From NCBI GenBank assembly GCA_024222455.1, contig JAAEPD010000660.1:1-33108 (forward strand): 33,108 nt of DNA. Reading direction: 5' to 3'. A program made the translations under genes and the position numbers. The DNA comes from Aureispira sp. (GTDB lineage Bacteria; Bacteroidota; Bacteroidia; Chitinophagales; Saprospiraceae). Shown one piece after another: positions 1 to 7,585 of this stretch. How positions within the stretch are numbered: the stretch's first letter is position 1; each line of letters starts with the position of its first letter. A model generated the notes under the pieces. The model was not told the DNA's origin and made no database searches. It worked only from the letters and a program-made list of their open reading frames with translations.

Positions 1-206
1 AAAAAAATAGATATAAACATAAAAAACAATCCATAAAAATTACCTTCTGTAAGAAAGCTCAAGGATAGAATTGAAGTAATCACCAATCCAAACACTAAAC
101 ATCCCATTCCCTTTTTAGGCAACTCAATCTCTGCTGCCCAAAAGAGGTCCTCATTGCCTATTAATAGTGGCACTAAACGCTCAGCAGCTTTGGGATTTTT
201 CTCCAT
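1..206 (-). CDS. Partial membrane protein, C-terminus outside the window
   Basis: An open frame runs leftward from an ATG at 206 to the window edge without a stop, giving about 68 residues. It begins MEKNPKAAERLVPLLIGNED, followed by a short polar stretch (FWAAEIELPKKG) and then two hydrophobic stretches separated by a short EGN turn, which suggests a small integral membrane protein. It is divergent from the LRR gene at 256, with only 49 bases between the two starts, so the promoters must share this gap. I do not recognise the family. The partial length and lack of a known motif keep the product unknown; the coding call rests on an uninterrupted frame with a plausible start and residue composition. 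Confidence 0.55.
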   Translation of the reverse strand, partial: MEKNPKAAERLVPLLIGNEDLFWAAEIELPKKGMGCLVFGLVITSILSLSFLTEGNFYGLFFMFISIF

Positions 207-255
207 AAAATTATTTTTAGTATTTTAAGCCCTCCAAAAAGAAACTACCATCCTT

Positions 256-1971
256 ATGCAGCAACTTTCGTGCAATAATATAGAAGATTTAAAACAAGTT
301 AAAGATTTTAGTGCGCTAAAATCTTTGTCACTAACTCAATTTCAACATGCATCTCAATACGAGCCTTACCTCCTAAAATGTATCAATCTAGAACGCCTAG
401 AAATGCATTGGGGTACTATGTTAAGCAACAAGGTGTTTAAGCTTCCTAAGTTACAACATCTAATTATTAAAAACACAACTTTCATTACTTCTATCCCTAA
501 TGAAATAGGATTGCTGACCAACCTGCGCATGTTAGAAGTATCTAGAGAATATCTAACCGATATATCCGAGAACATTAGTTATCTCAGCAAACTAGAAGAA
601 TTAAACTTAAACCACAACACACTCACAGAACTTCCCGAAACATTAGATGAACTCACAAAACTTCGACATTTGGATATTATGGGGAATCGACTTAGCCAAT
701 TCCCAGCAATTGTGTTAGAACTGCCCAAGCTTAATGAACTATTTTTCAAGAAAAAATGGTTCACTATTCTTTGCAAAAAACACCCTACAGCTCTAAAACG
801 TATTCCCTATGTTTTTAGTCATACTCCTCTCGAAAAAAAATATGGACGCACCTTACTCTACATCTGCCGAAAAAATAACTACGACTGGGAATTTAGAGCT
901 GTTTTATTCAACTTGCTAGCCAATAATATAGAGAAGCTCAAAGAATTAGCAACATTAGATCAACTCTTAGCAGCTACAGATGTCCTTACAGTAGAGACTG
1001 TTCGGCTCAAAGCCTTAGATTATATAGGACAATTGGTAAATCCTGATTACAAAAAAACACTAATAAAGGGTGCTAAACTCGCAGTGGTAGGCAAACTAGG
1101 AATCAAAAAACCAGAATTGCGTGCTAAACTCAAAGAACATGGTATAAAATACGGCCCAAAGGTAGATTGTCAAACCACACATTTATTGGTTGGACAAATG
1201 CCAAAACAGGAATACCAAGCAGCTAAAAAAAAGGGAATACCTATTATTACAGAAAAAAATATTTTAAGCTATCTAGAAGAGCTTAATAACCCTTATTTAC
1301 TTACTGGAGATAAAGAAGAATTAGTTCAGAACGAAGAAAATATTGCGAGTTTATTAGTTAGTGGCCTAGACGATAGCATCAAAATAGCCTTAGCTTTGTT
1401 CAAAGAAGGAGGTTTCCCAAAAGGATTGATAACGGAACTGTTTGTAGCTAAAGCACTTAACAGCAGCAAGGAAGTACTGAGAGAAATTGATCGATTATAC
1501 TTACAATATGGATCACCCGAATTAATTAGTTTAACAAAAAGAAGCCTATCTGTTTTTAATAAACACGCCTCTGAAACCAATATAAAAACTAAGGTTAGTA
1601 AGCTGGCCAAACATACAGAAATAGATGGCGTCAAACTAGCTAAATATATCTATGCTCGAACAGGCAAAGGTCGAAATTATTTGATTTACAACTTGCCTTC
1701 TGAAGAAAAAATAGCCTTTCTAAAAGAAAAGTTTTTGCATGGAAAAAAATTGAGTCTTTTCTCCTTAGGGCTCAACTCTATTCCTAAAGAGATCTACCAG
1801 CTAACAGAGGTAGAGGAACTCATGTTGCAATACAATCGGATAAAAAGCATCTCTAAAAAATTGAGCAATTTTTCAACACTTAAGCTGCTTGACATTCGCA
1901 ATAATGTTGACTTGTATCCTAAGTTGGCAGAAATACAAGCCCTAGTGCCTAATTGCAAAATATTGACTTAG
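256..1971 (+). CDS. Leucine-rich repeat protein with a BRCT domain
   Basis: The 571-residue product has leucine-rich repeats at about residues 40-165 (for example LSKLEELNLNHNTLTELPE, then LTKLRHLDIMGNRLSQFP). A central helical region follows, with a BRCT-like domain at about 272-343 (GAKLAVVGKLG, then THLLVG). More LRRs lie at about 496-571 (LTEVEELMLQYNRIKSI). No signal peptide is visible, so it is probably cytoplasmic. BRCT domains usually bind phosphopeptides or DNA ends, and LRRs bind proteins. The combination suggests a scaffold or DNA-damage-linked adaptor, but this is inference. LRR-rich proteins are common in Saprospiria. The stop overlaps the stop of the convergent ankyrin-like gene by four bases. 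The ATG at 256 gives a natural start; no strong ribosome site is visible, as is usual in this phylum. Confidence 0.85.
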   Translation: MQQLSCNNIEDLKQVKDFSALKSLSLTQFQHASQYEPYLLKCINLERLEMHWGTMLSNKVFKLPKLQHLIIKNTTFITSIPNEIGLLTNLRMLEVSREYLTDISENISYLSKLEELNLNHNTLTELPETLDELTKLRHLDIMGNRLSQFPAIVLELPKLNELFFKKKWFTILCKKHPTALKRIPYVFSHTPLEKKYGRTLLYICRKNNYDWEFRAVLFNLLANNIEKLKELATLDQLLAATDVLTVETVRLKALDYIGQLVNPDYKKTLIKGAKLAVVGKLGIKKPELRAKLKEHGIKYGPKVDCQTTHLLVGQMPKQEYQAAKKKGIPIITEKNILSYLEELNNPYLLTGDKEELVQNEENIASLLVSGLDDSIKIALALFKEGGFPKGLITELFVAKALNSSKEVLREIDRLYLQYGSPELISLTKRSLSVFNKHASETNIKTKVSKLAKHTEIDGVKLAKYIYARTGKGRNYLIYNLPSEEKIAFLKEKFLHGKKLSLFSLGLNSIPKEIYQLTEVEELMLQYNRIKSISKKLSNFSTLKLLDIRNNVDLYPKLAEIQALVPNCKILT

Positions 1972-2582
1972 AGTTTTGTTGCTTTTAGTAGCTTGAGCAA
2001 GCTTTTGCTTCTACGACAATAGTCTTTGGCTGTTTTGCCTCTTTTGTCTTCCAACAATAGATCAGGATCGTGCTCCATGATTTTGACAACAGCATCTCTA
2101 TAGCCATACTCACAAGCATACATCAAGGGAGTTTTGCCATAGGTATCTTGATAGTCTATTTCCTTATTTTCGGTTTGGCAATAGCCATCTTTATGTATAA
2201 AATAGATATCCACCAATTCTATAAACCGCTTCTCCGAAACAGTATGTCCATATCGCCACAGGAGCCAAAAGTATTGCAAGACATCTTTTTGGCGTTCACA
2301 ACAAGCATCATTAAAAAACCAAAAAGGGCGCTTTATCTTTTGCCCTGAATGTTTGATAGCATATTCTATTGTTCCTATTTGATCGTCAGAACAGCGATAG
2401 CCCCAATCCCAAGCAAACATATGGAAGACGGTATGTCCATCCTCTCCCTTAGCCAGTTTATTAATATTTTTACCAGCTTTCATGTATTTATACATCTTCT
2501 TGGCATTCATTTCCTGCCCAAAAGATAAAGTACTTGTCCCCACTAAGATAAAAAGACTAATTAAGTATAATTTAATATTCAT
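1968..2582 (-). CDS. Exported ankyrin-repeat-like protein
   Basis: The 204-residue product begins with a signal peptide (MNIKLYLISLFILVGTSTLS, then FGQ). The mature part carries ankyrin-like segments: EDGHTVFHMFAWDWG near residue 50 and DTYGKTPLMYACEYGYRDAV near 145-165, followed by LLLEDKRGKTAKDYC. The TPLMYA helix and DKRGKTAKDY turn are typical of ankyrin repeats. It has an unusual cysteine pair (DACCERQ) in the middle. It is likely periplasmic or outer-membrane associated and involved in protein binding; no enzymatic motif is seen. It is convergent with the LRR-BRCT gene, and the two stops overlap, so both transcripts end in the other's coding strand. Confidence 0.8.
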   Translation of the reverse strand: MNIKLYLISLFILVGTSTLSFGQEMNAKKMYKYMKAGKNINKLAKGEDGHTVFHMFAWDWGYRCSDDQIGTIEYAIKHSGQKIKRPFWFFNDACCERQKDVLQYFWLLWRYGHTVSEKRFIELVDIYFIHKDGYCQTENKEIDYQDTYGKTPLMYACEYGYRDAVVKIMEHDPDLLLEDKRGKTAKDYCRRSKSLLKLLKATKL

Positions 2583-2647
2583 ATGTTATGCAGTGGTTGT
2601 TTATCAATTTTTTATAAAATAATTAAAAACTACTAGAATATCCATTC

Positions 2648-2811
2648 TAAGTACCAGAGCATAATAATATATAGGAAAAATTCATTAGATTTTAGGAGTT
2701 AGACAAGGCAAAAACCGCAATCATAGCCTTAGCTATGGTGAGTATTTTTAACGTAGTATAGCTGCAAAAAGCTTCTTGAATTAACTATAAATAACTGTAC
2801 TCTGATACTTA
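2648..2811. repeat. Inverted-repeat-bounded intergenic element (MITE- or REP-like)
   Basis: The ends form an imperfect inverted repeat: TAAGTACCAGAGCATA at 2648-2663 and, on the other strand, TAAGTATCAGAGTACA at 2796-2811, matching at 13 of 16 positions, with weaker pairing continuing inward. The centre holds a perfect small hairpin, CATAGC-CTTA-GCTATG at 2722-2737. No open frame fills it. The layout resembles a dispersed non-coding repeat or a small non-autonomous element. Its copy number cannot be seen from one window. Confidence 0.5.
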
Positions 2812-2814
2812 TAT

Positions 2815-2849
2815 ATACAAAAAGCGAGCCTTTAGATAAAGACTCGCTT
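2815..2849 (-). terminator. Rho-independent terminator of the enoyl-CoA hydratase gene
   Basis: AAGCGAG at 2822-2828 pairs with CTCGCTT at 2843-2849, with an inner TTTA/TAAA pairing. On the minus strand the stem is followed by a run of T. It lies about 30 bases after the stop at 2882. Confidence 0.8.
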
Positions 2850-2881
2850 CTATTATATTCATTACTATTTGGCTTACAATA

Positions 2882-3664
2882 CTACTTCCCTTGAAAATTA
2901 GCTTTACGCTTTTCCAAAAATGCAGAAGCACCTTCTCTAAAATCTTCTGTCCCTACAGTACGAGCAAATTCAACCACCTCTTTCTTAAATCCATCTTCTC
3001 CATCCTCAAAGTAAGTGTTTACACACTCTATTACTTTAGCAATAGCTACAGGTGCTTTTTTGCCTATTTTGGTTAAAATTTCCAGTGCTTTATTTACTTC
3101 CTCTCCTTGAGCCACTACATGATTAGCCAAGCCCAAACGGTGAGCCTCTTCTGCACCAATCATATCCGCAGTCATCAACAACTCCAAAGCTTTTCCTTTG
3201 CCTACATATTGCACCAAACGTTGAGTACCACCATAACCAGGAATAATTCCCAAGTTAACTTCAGGCTGCCCAAATTTAGCACGCTCACCAGCTATACGCA
3301 TATGACAAGCCATAGCCAACTCACATCCGCCACCTAATGCAAAGCCATTAACAGCAGCAATTACAGGTTTGCTAAATCTTTCAATCAAGAAAAATATATC
3401 ATGCCCATTTTGAGCCATTTCTAGCCCACCTTGTACATCTATAGTTGTGAATTCCGTGATATCAGCACCAGCCACAAAAGCCTTTTCGCCAGCACCAGTC
3501 AGCACTACACCTTTCAGACCATCTATAGCCAAAGCATCTGTCCCAAAAAGTTGTCTTAAATCAGCTAAAGTACCTTTGTTAAGTGCATTTAATGCCTTAG
3601 GGCGATTGATTGTTACGATCAATACTCCATCTCGTAACTCTGTCAATAAATTTTGATATTCCAT
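2882..3664 (-). CDS. Enoyl-CoA hydratase/isomerase (crotonase family)
   Basis: The 260-residue length is the normal size for a short-chain enoyl-CoA hydratase, which adds water to trans-2-enoyl-CoA in fatty-acid and amino-acid breakdown in the cytoplasm. The oxyanion-hole region AGADITEF (about 65-72) and the VNGFALGGGCELAMAC stretch (105-120) are intact. Both catalytic acids of true crotonases are present: Glu115 in GGGCE and Glu135 in FGQPEVNLG, 20 residues apart as in the rat enzyme. This favours hydratase activity over the many crotonase-fold relatives that lack one acid. It could serve beta-oxidation or a branched-chain/butyrate route; the window does not decide. It is monocistronic, with a good promoter upstream and a terminator downstream. 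Confidence 0.93.
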   Translation of the reverse strand: MEYQNLLTELRDGVLIVTINRPKALNALNKGTLADLRQLFGTDALAIDGLKGVVLTGAGEKAFVAGADITEFTTIDVQGGLEMAQNGHDIFFLIERFSKPVIAAVNGFALGGGCELAMACHMRIAGERAKFGQPEVNLGIIPGYGGTQRLVQYVGKGKALELLMTADMIGAEEAHRLGLANHVVAQGEEVNKALEILTKIGKKAPVAIAKVIECVNTYFEDGEDGFKKEVVEFARTVGTEDFREGASAFLEKRKANFQGK

Positions 3665-3708
3665 TATGTTGTTCTTATTTATAATATGCTATGCGTTTGT
3701 TTTGCTCG

Positions 3709-3739
3709 CAAATATACTATTTCATATAGAAATATAAAA
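3709..3739 (-). promoter_or_regulatory. Bacteroidota-type promoter for the enoyl-CoA hydratase gene
   Basis: On the minus strand TATATTTG (3709-3716) matches the Bacteroidota -7 box TAnnTTTG. A TTTT (3736-3739) sits 19 bases upstream where the -33 TTTG box is expected. The -7 box is 45 bases before the ATG at 3664. Confidence 0.5.
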
Positions 3740-3767
3740 CAGCTCTGAGTTTGATTAACCAAAAAGC

Positions 3768-4370
3768 TTAACCTACTTTTTGCAAAACCAATGTTGTCAT
3801 ACTTCTCAGATTCGCCACATTAGTAGTTTTGAGTTGCTCTATAGGTTTTAAATTATACTTTTTGATCAGTTGTGCCAAAAGTTGTATATCCAACAGATAT
3901 CGAGTAGAACCATCAGGAAGTTGATAAACTCCATCTTCTACTAGTTGAATAAGATGTTCTACGGTGTGTTTGCTTGTCATTCTAATAAATAGAATTCCTT
4001 TAGGTCTGAGTACCCGCATCAATTCATCAAACAACTGCATGAAATGCATAGAGTTTTTAGCAAAATGTAGCACAGCATTACATATAATATAATCAAAATG
4101 CTGGTCAGGATGAGGCATATCAATTATATCTGAGACCAAAAACCGAGCTCGATCAAAGTTAGGGTTCCACTGAGGGATCAAATCCCATAGCGTTGCCATT
4201 CCCTTTTCATTATCATCAATACCATAAACATCCATTCCTTGACGAATAAAGAAATAGCTATTTCGTCCACTACCACAACCAGCATCTAATATTCGCATGT
4301 TCTTATTAATTCGCCCTTTCATCAACTGATCTAATAAGTATATGTCTATATTCCCAAATTCTTCTAACAT
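3768..4370 (-). CDS. Class I SAM-dependent methyltransferase
   Basis: The 200-residue product has the class I methyltransferase core. Motif I is ILDAGCGSGRN (about 27-37), an acidic residue that would bind the SAM ribose falls in VYGIDDNEKG, motif IV is FDYIICNAVLHF, and RVLRPKGILFIRM is the usual strand-helix after it. It fits the Methyltransf_11-type family; the substrate cannot be told from sequence. No signal peptide is present, so it is cytoplasmic. Its ATG lies one base after the stop of the peroxiredoxin-like gene, which means the two are almost certainly co-transcribed and translationally coupled. A link between redox defence and this methyltransferase is possible but unproven. Confidence 0.88.
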   Translation of the reverse strand: MLEEFGNIDIYLLDQLMKGRINKNMRILDAGCGSGRNSYFFIRQGMDVYGIDDNEKGMATLWDLIPQWNPNFDRARFLVSDIIDMPHPDQHFDYIICNAVLHFAKNSMHFMQLFDELMRVLRPKGILFIRMTSKHTVEHLIQLVEDGVYQLPDGSTRYLLDIQLLAQLIKKYNLKPIEQLKTTNVANLRSMTTLVLQKVG

Positions 4371-4371
4371 A

Positions 4372-5004
4372 TTATTTTATGTCTTTTATAGCTAAATGGT
4401 CACCTAAAAACTTTCCATAATAAGAGGTTGTAATTTTTTGTCCTTCTATCACAAAATCAGCAGGAATCAACATACTTGTTTCTCCTTCTCCCTCTGCTTT
4501 ATAGGCCTCCAAACCCTTTTCACCATAGAGTTTAGTGCCTTCTGCATAGAGTTCTTTAAAACCTTTTTTGCCAATCCCTAACTTCATTTTCTTTTGAGAG
4601 CGTTCTACTCTATACAGCTTATACAAATCCCCTTCTGGATCTGCTATAACTCGATAAGGTAATTTTTTATCCTCCACATAATCAATTAATTTCTCTTGTT
4701 TTGATTCATAAACTACAACTATTTCATAGCCTTTAGCTTTAAGAGCTTCATAGTTTTTGATCAATTCATGCGTACGAAAATTACATACTGGACACCAAGC
4801 ATGTCTCAAAAACACCAACAATACTTTTTGGTCTTTGGCCAAGCTCTTTAGATTAAGTTTATCCCCTTTTACATCCTTAATATTAATGTTAGGAGCTTTA
4901 TCTCCAACTTCAAACCTTGCATTTTTTTGTGCTTGTATATCCACAGTTGCTCCCACAAAGAACAACAGAGCAAAGACAAGTTTAATCCAAGCATTTTTTT
5001 TCAT
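4372..5004 (-). CDS. Exported peroxiredoxin-like (AhpC/TSA family) protein
   Basis: From the ATG at 5004 the product has 210 residues and starts with a signal peptide (MKKNAWIKLVFALLFFVGAT, then IQAQ). A GTG three codons earlier (5013) also keeps frame, but the ATG sits directly before the Lys-rich signal start and is preferred. The thioredoxin fold is seen in VGDKAPNINIKDVKG, VLLVFLRHAWCPVC (Cys71 and Cys74) and VIADPEGDLYKLY. The HAWCPVC motif is typical of PRX-like2 / AhpC-TSA proteins. It probably reduces peroxides or acts as a thiol oxidoreductase in the periplasm. It is the first gene of a two-gene operon with the methyltransferase. Confidence 0.85.
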   Translation of the reverse strand: MKKNAWIKLVFALLFFVGATVDIQAQKNARFEVGDKAPNINIKDVKGDKLNLKSLAKDQKVLLVFLRHAWCPVCNFRTHELIKNYEALKAKGYEIVVVYESKQEKLIDYVEDKKLPYRVIADPEGDLYKLYRVERSQKKMKLGIGKKGFKELYAEGTKLYGEKGLEAYKAEGEGETSMLIPADFVIEGQKITTSYYGKFLGDHLAIKDIK

Positions 5005-5133
5005 AATGGGCACATTCTAAGTTAATAAATAGCATAATTATTGGTATCTTAAACAACTAGACCCAAGGAAAGGTTGAAAACGATAAAAACAAGACGTTAA
5101 AGACAACAATTTAGTCACTAAATTAATAATATC

Positions 5134-5721
5134 ATGAAAAGTATTGCCATACTTCTGCTAGGATTGGCTCTTTGTATCCAAAATACAAATGCCCAAAAAA
5201 CGATAAAGATTGACAAGATGCCTAGCACTATAGAAGATTTTCTAACCCTACGTAATGAGATTTCTAAAACTCCTGAAGGTGGTGCAGCCTTATTTGTAGC
5301 AGCTATGCACATGTACACCAAAGACAAAACAATAGGCAATAATGCGTTTACTATTGCTAGTGACAGGAGCTTACTAAAAGAAACAGGAGAAGGCCATAAA
5401 GGCTTTGCACCTGCTGGCAATATGGCCAGTATGATCAAAAACTATTTTGCACCAAAACCTTATTTGGCTGCATCTTATTTCGCAGGAACAAGCCCTAAAA
5501 ATGGGTATCAACTACCGTCTGCACCATACAAAGTTGTATTGACACGCAATACATACAGCACTCAACCCAATGGAGATATCAAAGTGTTTGTAAAATGTTC
5601 TGGTGCTGATAGCCCTCGTCCTGTCACTTTGCGCAAAAACAATAGAGGTATATGGAAAGTAATCAACTACAGTAGTTTGTTTGTAGGTATTCGTAAACCT
5701 GCTGTTGACGATGGCTTATAA
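5134..5721 (+). CDS. Exported conserved protein, possibly DUF6935-like
   Basis: The 195-residue product has a clear signal peptide (MKSIAILLLGLALCIQ, then NTNAQ). The mature part contains MPSTIEDFLTLRNEISKTPE followed by GGAALFVAAMHMY, a pattern I associate with DUF6935-type proteins, and a conserved-looking C-terminal block ending in RGIWKVINYSSLFVGIR. No catalytic motif is evident. It is likely periplasmic. It is followed 36 bases later by the lipoprotein gene and may form an operon with it that ends at the terminator at 6537. The family assignment is from memory and tentative; the coding and secretion calls are firm. Confidence 0.75.
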   Translation: MKSIAILLLGLALCIQNTNAQKTIKIDKMPSTIEDFLTLRNEISKTPEGGAALFVAAMHMYTKDKTIGNNAFTIASDRSLLKETGEGHKGFAPAGNMASMIKNYFAPKPYLAASYFAGTSPKNGYQLPSAPYKVVLTRNTYSTQPNGDIKVFVKCSGADSPRPVTLRKNNRGIWKVINYSSLFVGIRKPAVDDGL

Positions 5722-5757
5722 TAGCTCCTCACACTTTACACTATAAAACTATAAGAA

Positions 5758-6495
5758 ATGAACAAAATTAACCTATTGTTATTGTACCTAATAGCTAGCC
5801 TATTCATAGCTTGTGGAGAAACATCTACTACTACTGACACTTCTTCAGACACCCCAAAAACAGAAGAGTCCGCAGACAATTCTAATAACTCAAAAGTAGA
5901 AGAGCCAGTAAACAGTTCTACTGATCAAGAAACTGCCATTAATACAGATATTGATTTTTTTGTAGAAAAAGATTTAGGAAATGGGCAAAAATCTATGATT
6001 GGAGTCCTTGCAAGCGTTGGCGAAACAGGTCAAGCACCAATGGAATATAATGTAAATATTACCAATGGTAAAAATGAGTATAGATCTTTTGAAGCCAATC
6101 TAGAAACTGGGAAATTCTCTGAAATTTTGGACTGGGAAATGGATTATCTCTCAGGAGAAGAAGGAACTTTTACTAAAAATAAAAACCTTACTCTTGAAAT
6201 CACATTCACAGAAGATTTCAGGAACCAAGCAGTCGATATTTATTTAGCCAGCAATTCTCCCCAAAAAACAGAGGAACTTCTCTTAATCAAAGGTAAACTG
6301 TTGGAGGTGCATGAGCCAGGAGATTTACCTGGAGGATTTATGCTCAAAACCAAAGCAGGTGAAGAAATTTTTTATTCAGGAGACTATGAATTGGAAGCAA
6401 CTCCTACTATCCAAGGCTATGCAGGAAAAGAAGTATTTATTGCTTACAGAATAGATCGCTACTTGATGTATGTAAGTAGCAAAAAAATTGAATAA
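5758..6495 (+). CDS. Lipoprotein of unknown function
   Basis: The 245-residue product has a lipoprotein signal with a lipobox-like SLFIAC ending at Cys19, followed by a Ser/Thr/Asp/Glu-rich low-complexity linker (about 20-60). The folded part (about 65-245) has alternating polar and hydrophobic segments that suggest beta structure, for example GNGQKSMIGVLASVGETG and FMLKTKAGEEIFYSGDYELE. I recognise no family. The linker and lipidation suggest it is anchored in the outer or inner membrane facing the periplasm. It likely shares a transcript with the upstream exported protein, and a strong terminator follows 42 bases downstream. Confidence 0.75.
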   Translation: MNKINLLLLYLIASLFIACGETSTTTDTSSDTPKTEESADNSNNSKVEEPVNSSTDQETAINTDIDFFVEKDLGNGQKSMIGVLASVGETGQAPMEYNVNITNGKNEYRSFEANLETGKFSEILDWEMDYLSGEEGTFTKNKNLTLEITFTEDFRNQAVDIYLASNSPQKTEELLLIKGKLLEVHEPGDLPGGFMLKTKAGEEIFYSGDYELEATPTIQGYAGKEVFIAYRIDRYLMYVSSKKIE

Positions 6496-6536
6496 AACGC
6501 TAGAGTGTAGATAATATACATCCCCAATTATACCAC

Positions 6537-6580
6537 AAGCAGTTGCTTCTAAAATAGAAGCAACTGCTTTTTTATTTTTT
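6537..6580 (+). terminator. Strong rho-independent terminator
   Basis: AAGCAGTTGCTTCTA (6537-6551) pairs perfectly with TAGAAGCAACTGCTT (6555-6569) around a three-base loop, followed by a T run. It separates the lipoprotein gene from the GldM-related cluster. Confidence 0.92.
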
Positions 6581-6671
6581 ATTCTTTTCTTTCTTTTTCT
6601 GTAACCTTTTTTCTGATTTGTATTACTCCTTATACAAACAATGTACAACAACCCTTCTAAAAAAACATACC

Positions 6672-7481
6672 ATGTCAACAGAAAAAAGTAAACTCAACCT
6701 ATTCAATATCATATTTTTAGCACCTGCACTCATCTTAGCATTAGATTTGTCTACCCAAGTTTTTTCTGCCTTTGGGGCAATGGATAGCAATATCGTTCTA
6801 GGAGACCAACCTACTCTTGCAATAGGACAGCCTAAATTATTCCAACAGAACTCAGATGGAACAATGCGTTTTATGACAAAAAATGACATTGTAGATGGTA
6901 ATCAAACCTTTGCTATATCTGTAGACAAGATGAATGTATTTTACATTGGGGTAGATAATCCTATCTCTATTGCATCAAGTGTTCCTACACAAAACCTAAG
7001 TATTAATGTAGCGGACAACAGTGGAATCAGCATAGAAAATCAAGGACCAAGCAGCTATATTGTAAATGCTACACAACCAGGATCTGCAACAATCAATATA
7101 ACCAATAGAGCAACCAATAAGACCTATCCTTTCCAGTTTAGAGTAAAGCGAATTCCTGATCCAATTGCTCGTTTAGGCAGAAAGACAGATGGCGTTATGA
7201 AATCAGGTGAATTCAAAGCACAACGAGGATTAACTGCTTGGTTAGATAATTTTGATTTTGATGCTAAATGTAGTATACAATCTTATACTATGTATTACAC
7301 TCGCAAGCGTCAAGATCCTGTTGAGATACACAGTACAGGAGGACGTTTTACAGGCAGAATTGCTACAGCAATTACATCTGCTAAACCTGGCGATCAATAT
7401 GCTTTTGTCAATGTCAAAGCACGTTGCCCAGGAGATAGAGCTGGACGTAGAATCAATGGACTTTCTTTTCAGATCAAATAA
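6672..7481 (+). CDS. Shortened GldM paralogue A (TM-D3-D4)
   Basis: From the ATG at 6672 the product has 269 residues; an upstream in-frame extension to 6618 puts polar residues ahead of the TM start and was rejected. A single TM helix lies at about 10-30 (NIIFLAPALILALDL). A short linker follows, then a GldM third domain from about residue 79 (FAISVDKMNVFYIGVDNP, compare AVSANKMNVMYIGVENP in the full GldM at 8515). The fourth GldM domain runs from about 158 to the end, with both conserved cysteines (FDAKCSIQS, ARCPGD) and the family ending LSFQIK. The helical D1 and the D2 domain are absent, as is the PRQ...MY motif of the motor helix. It is probably an inner-membrane-anchored periplasmic protein that cannot span the periplasm as GldM does. 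A terminator follows. Confidence 0.85.
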   Translation: MSTEKSKLNLFNIIFLAPALILALDLSTQVFSAFGAMDSNIVLGDQPTLAIGQPKLFQQNSDGTMRFMTKNDIVDGNQTFAISVDKMNVFYIGVDNPISIASSVPTQNLSINVADNSGISIENQGPSSYIVNATQPGSATINITNRATNKTYPFQFRVKRIPDPIARLGRKTDGVMKSGEFKAQRGLTAWLDNFDFDAKCSIQSYTMYYTRKRQDPVEIHSTGGRFTGRIATAITSAKPGDQYAFVNVKARCPGDRAGRRINGLSFQIK

Positions 7482-7522
7482 GTACATACTTATAGAATGT
7501 CAGGTATTATTTTTTTTTAAGT

Positions 7523-7550
7523 AATAAAAGTAATACTTTTATTTTTTTTT
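7523..7550 (+). terminator. Terminator after GldM paralogue A
   Basis: AATAAAAGT (7523-7531) pairs perfectly with ACTTTTATT (7535-7543) around a three-base loop, followed by a T run to 7550. This suggests paralogue A is a separate transcript from B. Confidence 0.75.
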
Positions 7551-7585
7551 AAACTTAACTTAAAAGTGATAAAACAGTAATTATT

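Noticed and set aside
1326-1634. Minus-strand and alternate-frame open frames lying inside larger genes (this one and many others)
   Set aside because: They mirror the codon pattern of the real gene on the other strand and have no domain, signal or start of their own.
6618-6671. Upstream extension of GldM paralogue A to 6618
   Set aside because: It adds polar and cysteine-containing residues before the TM helix and is not shared with paralogue B; the ATG at 6672 fits the family.
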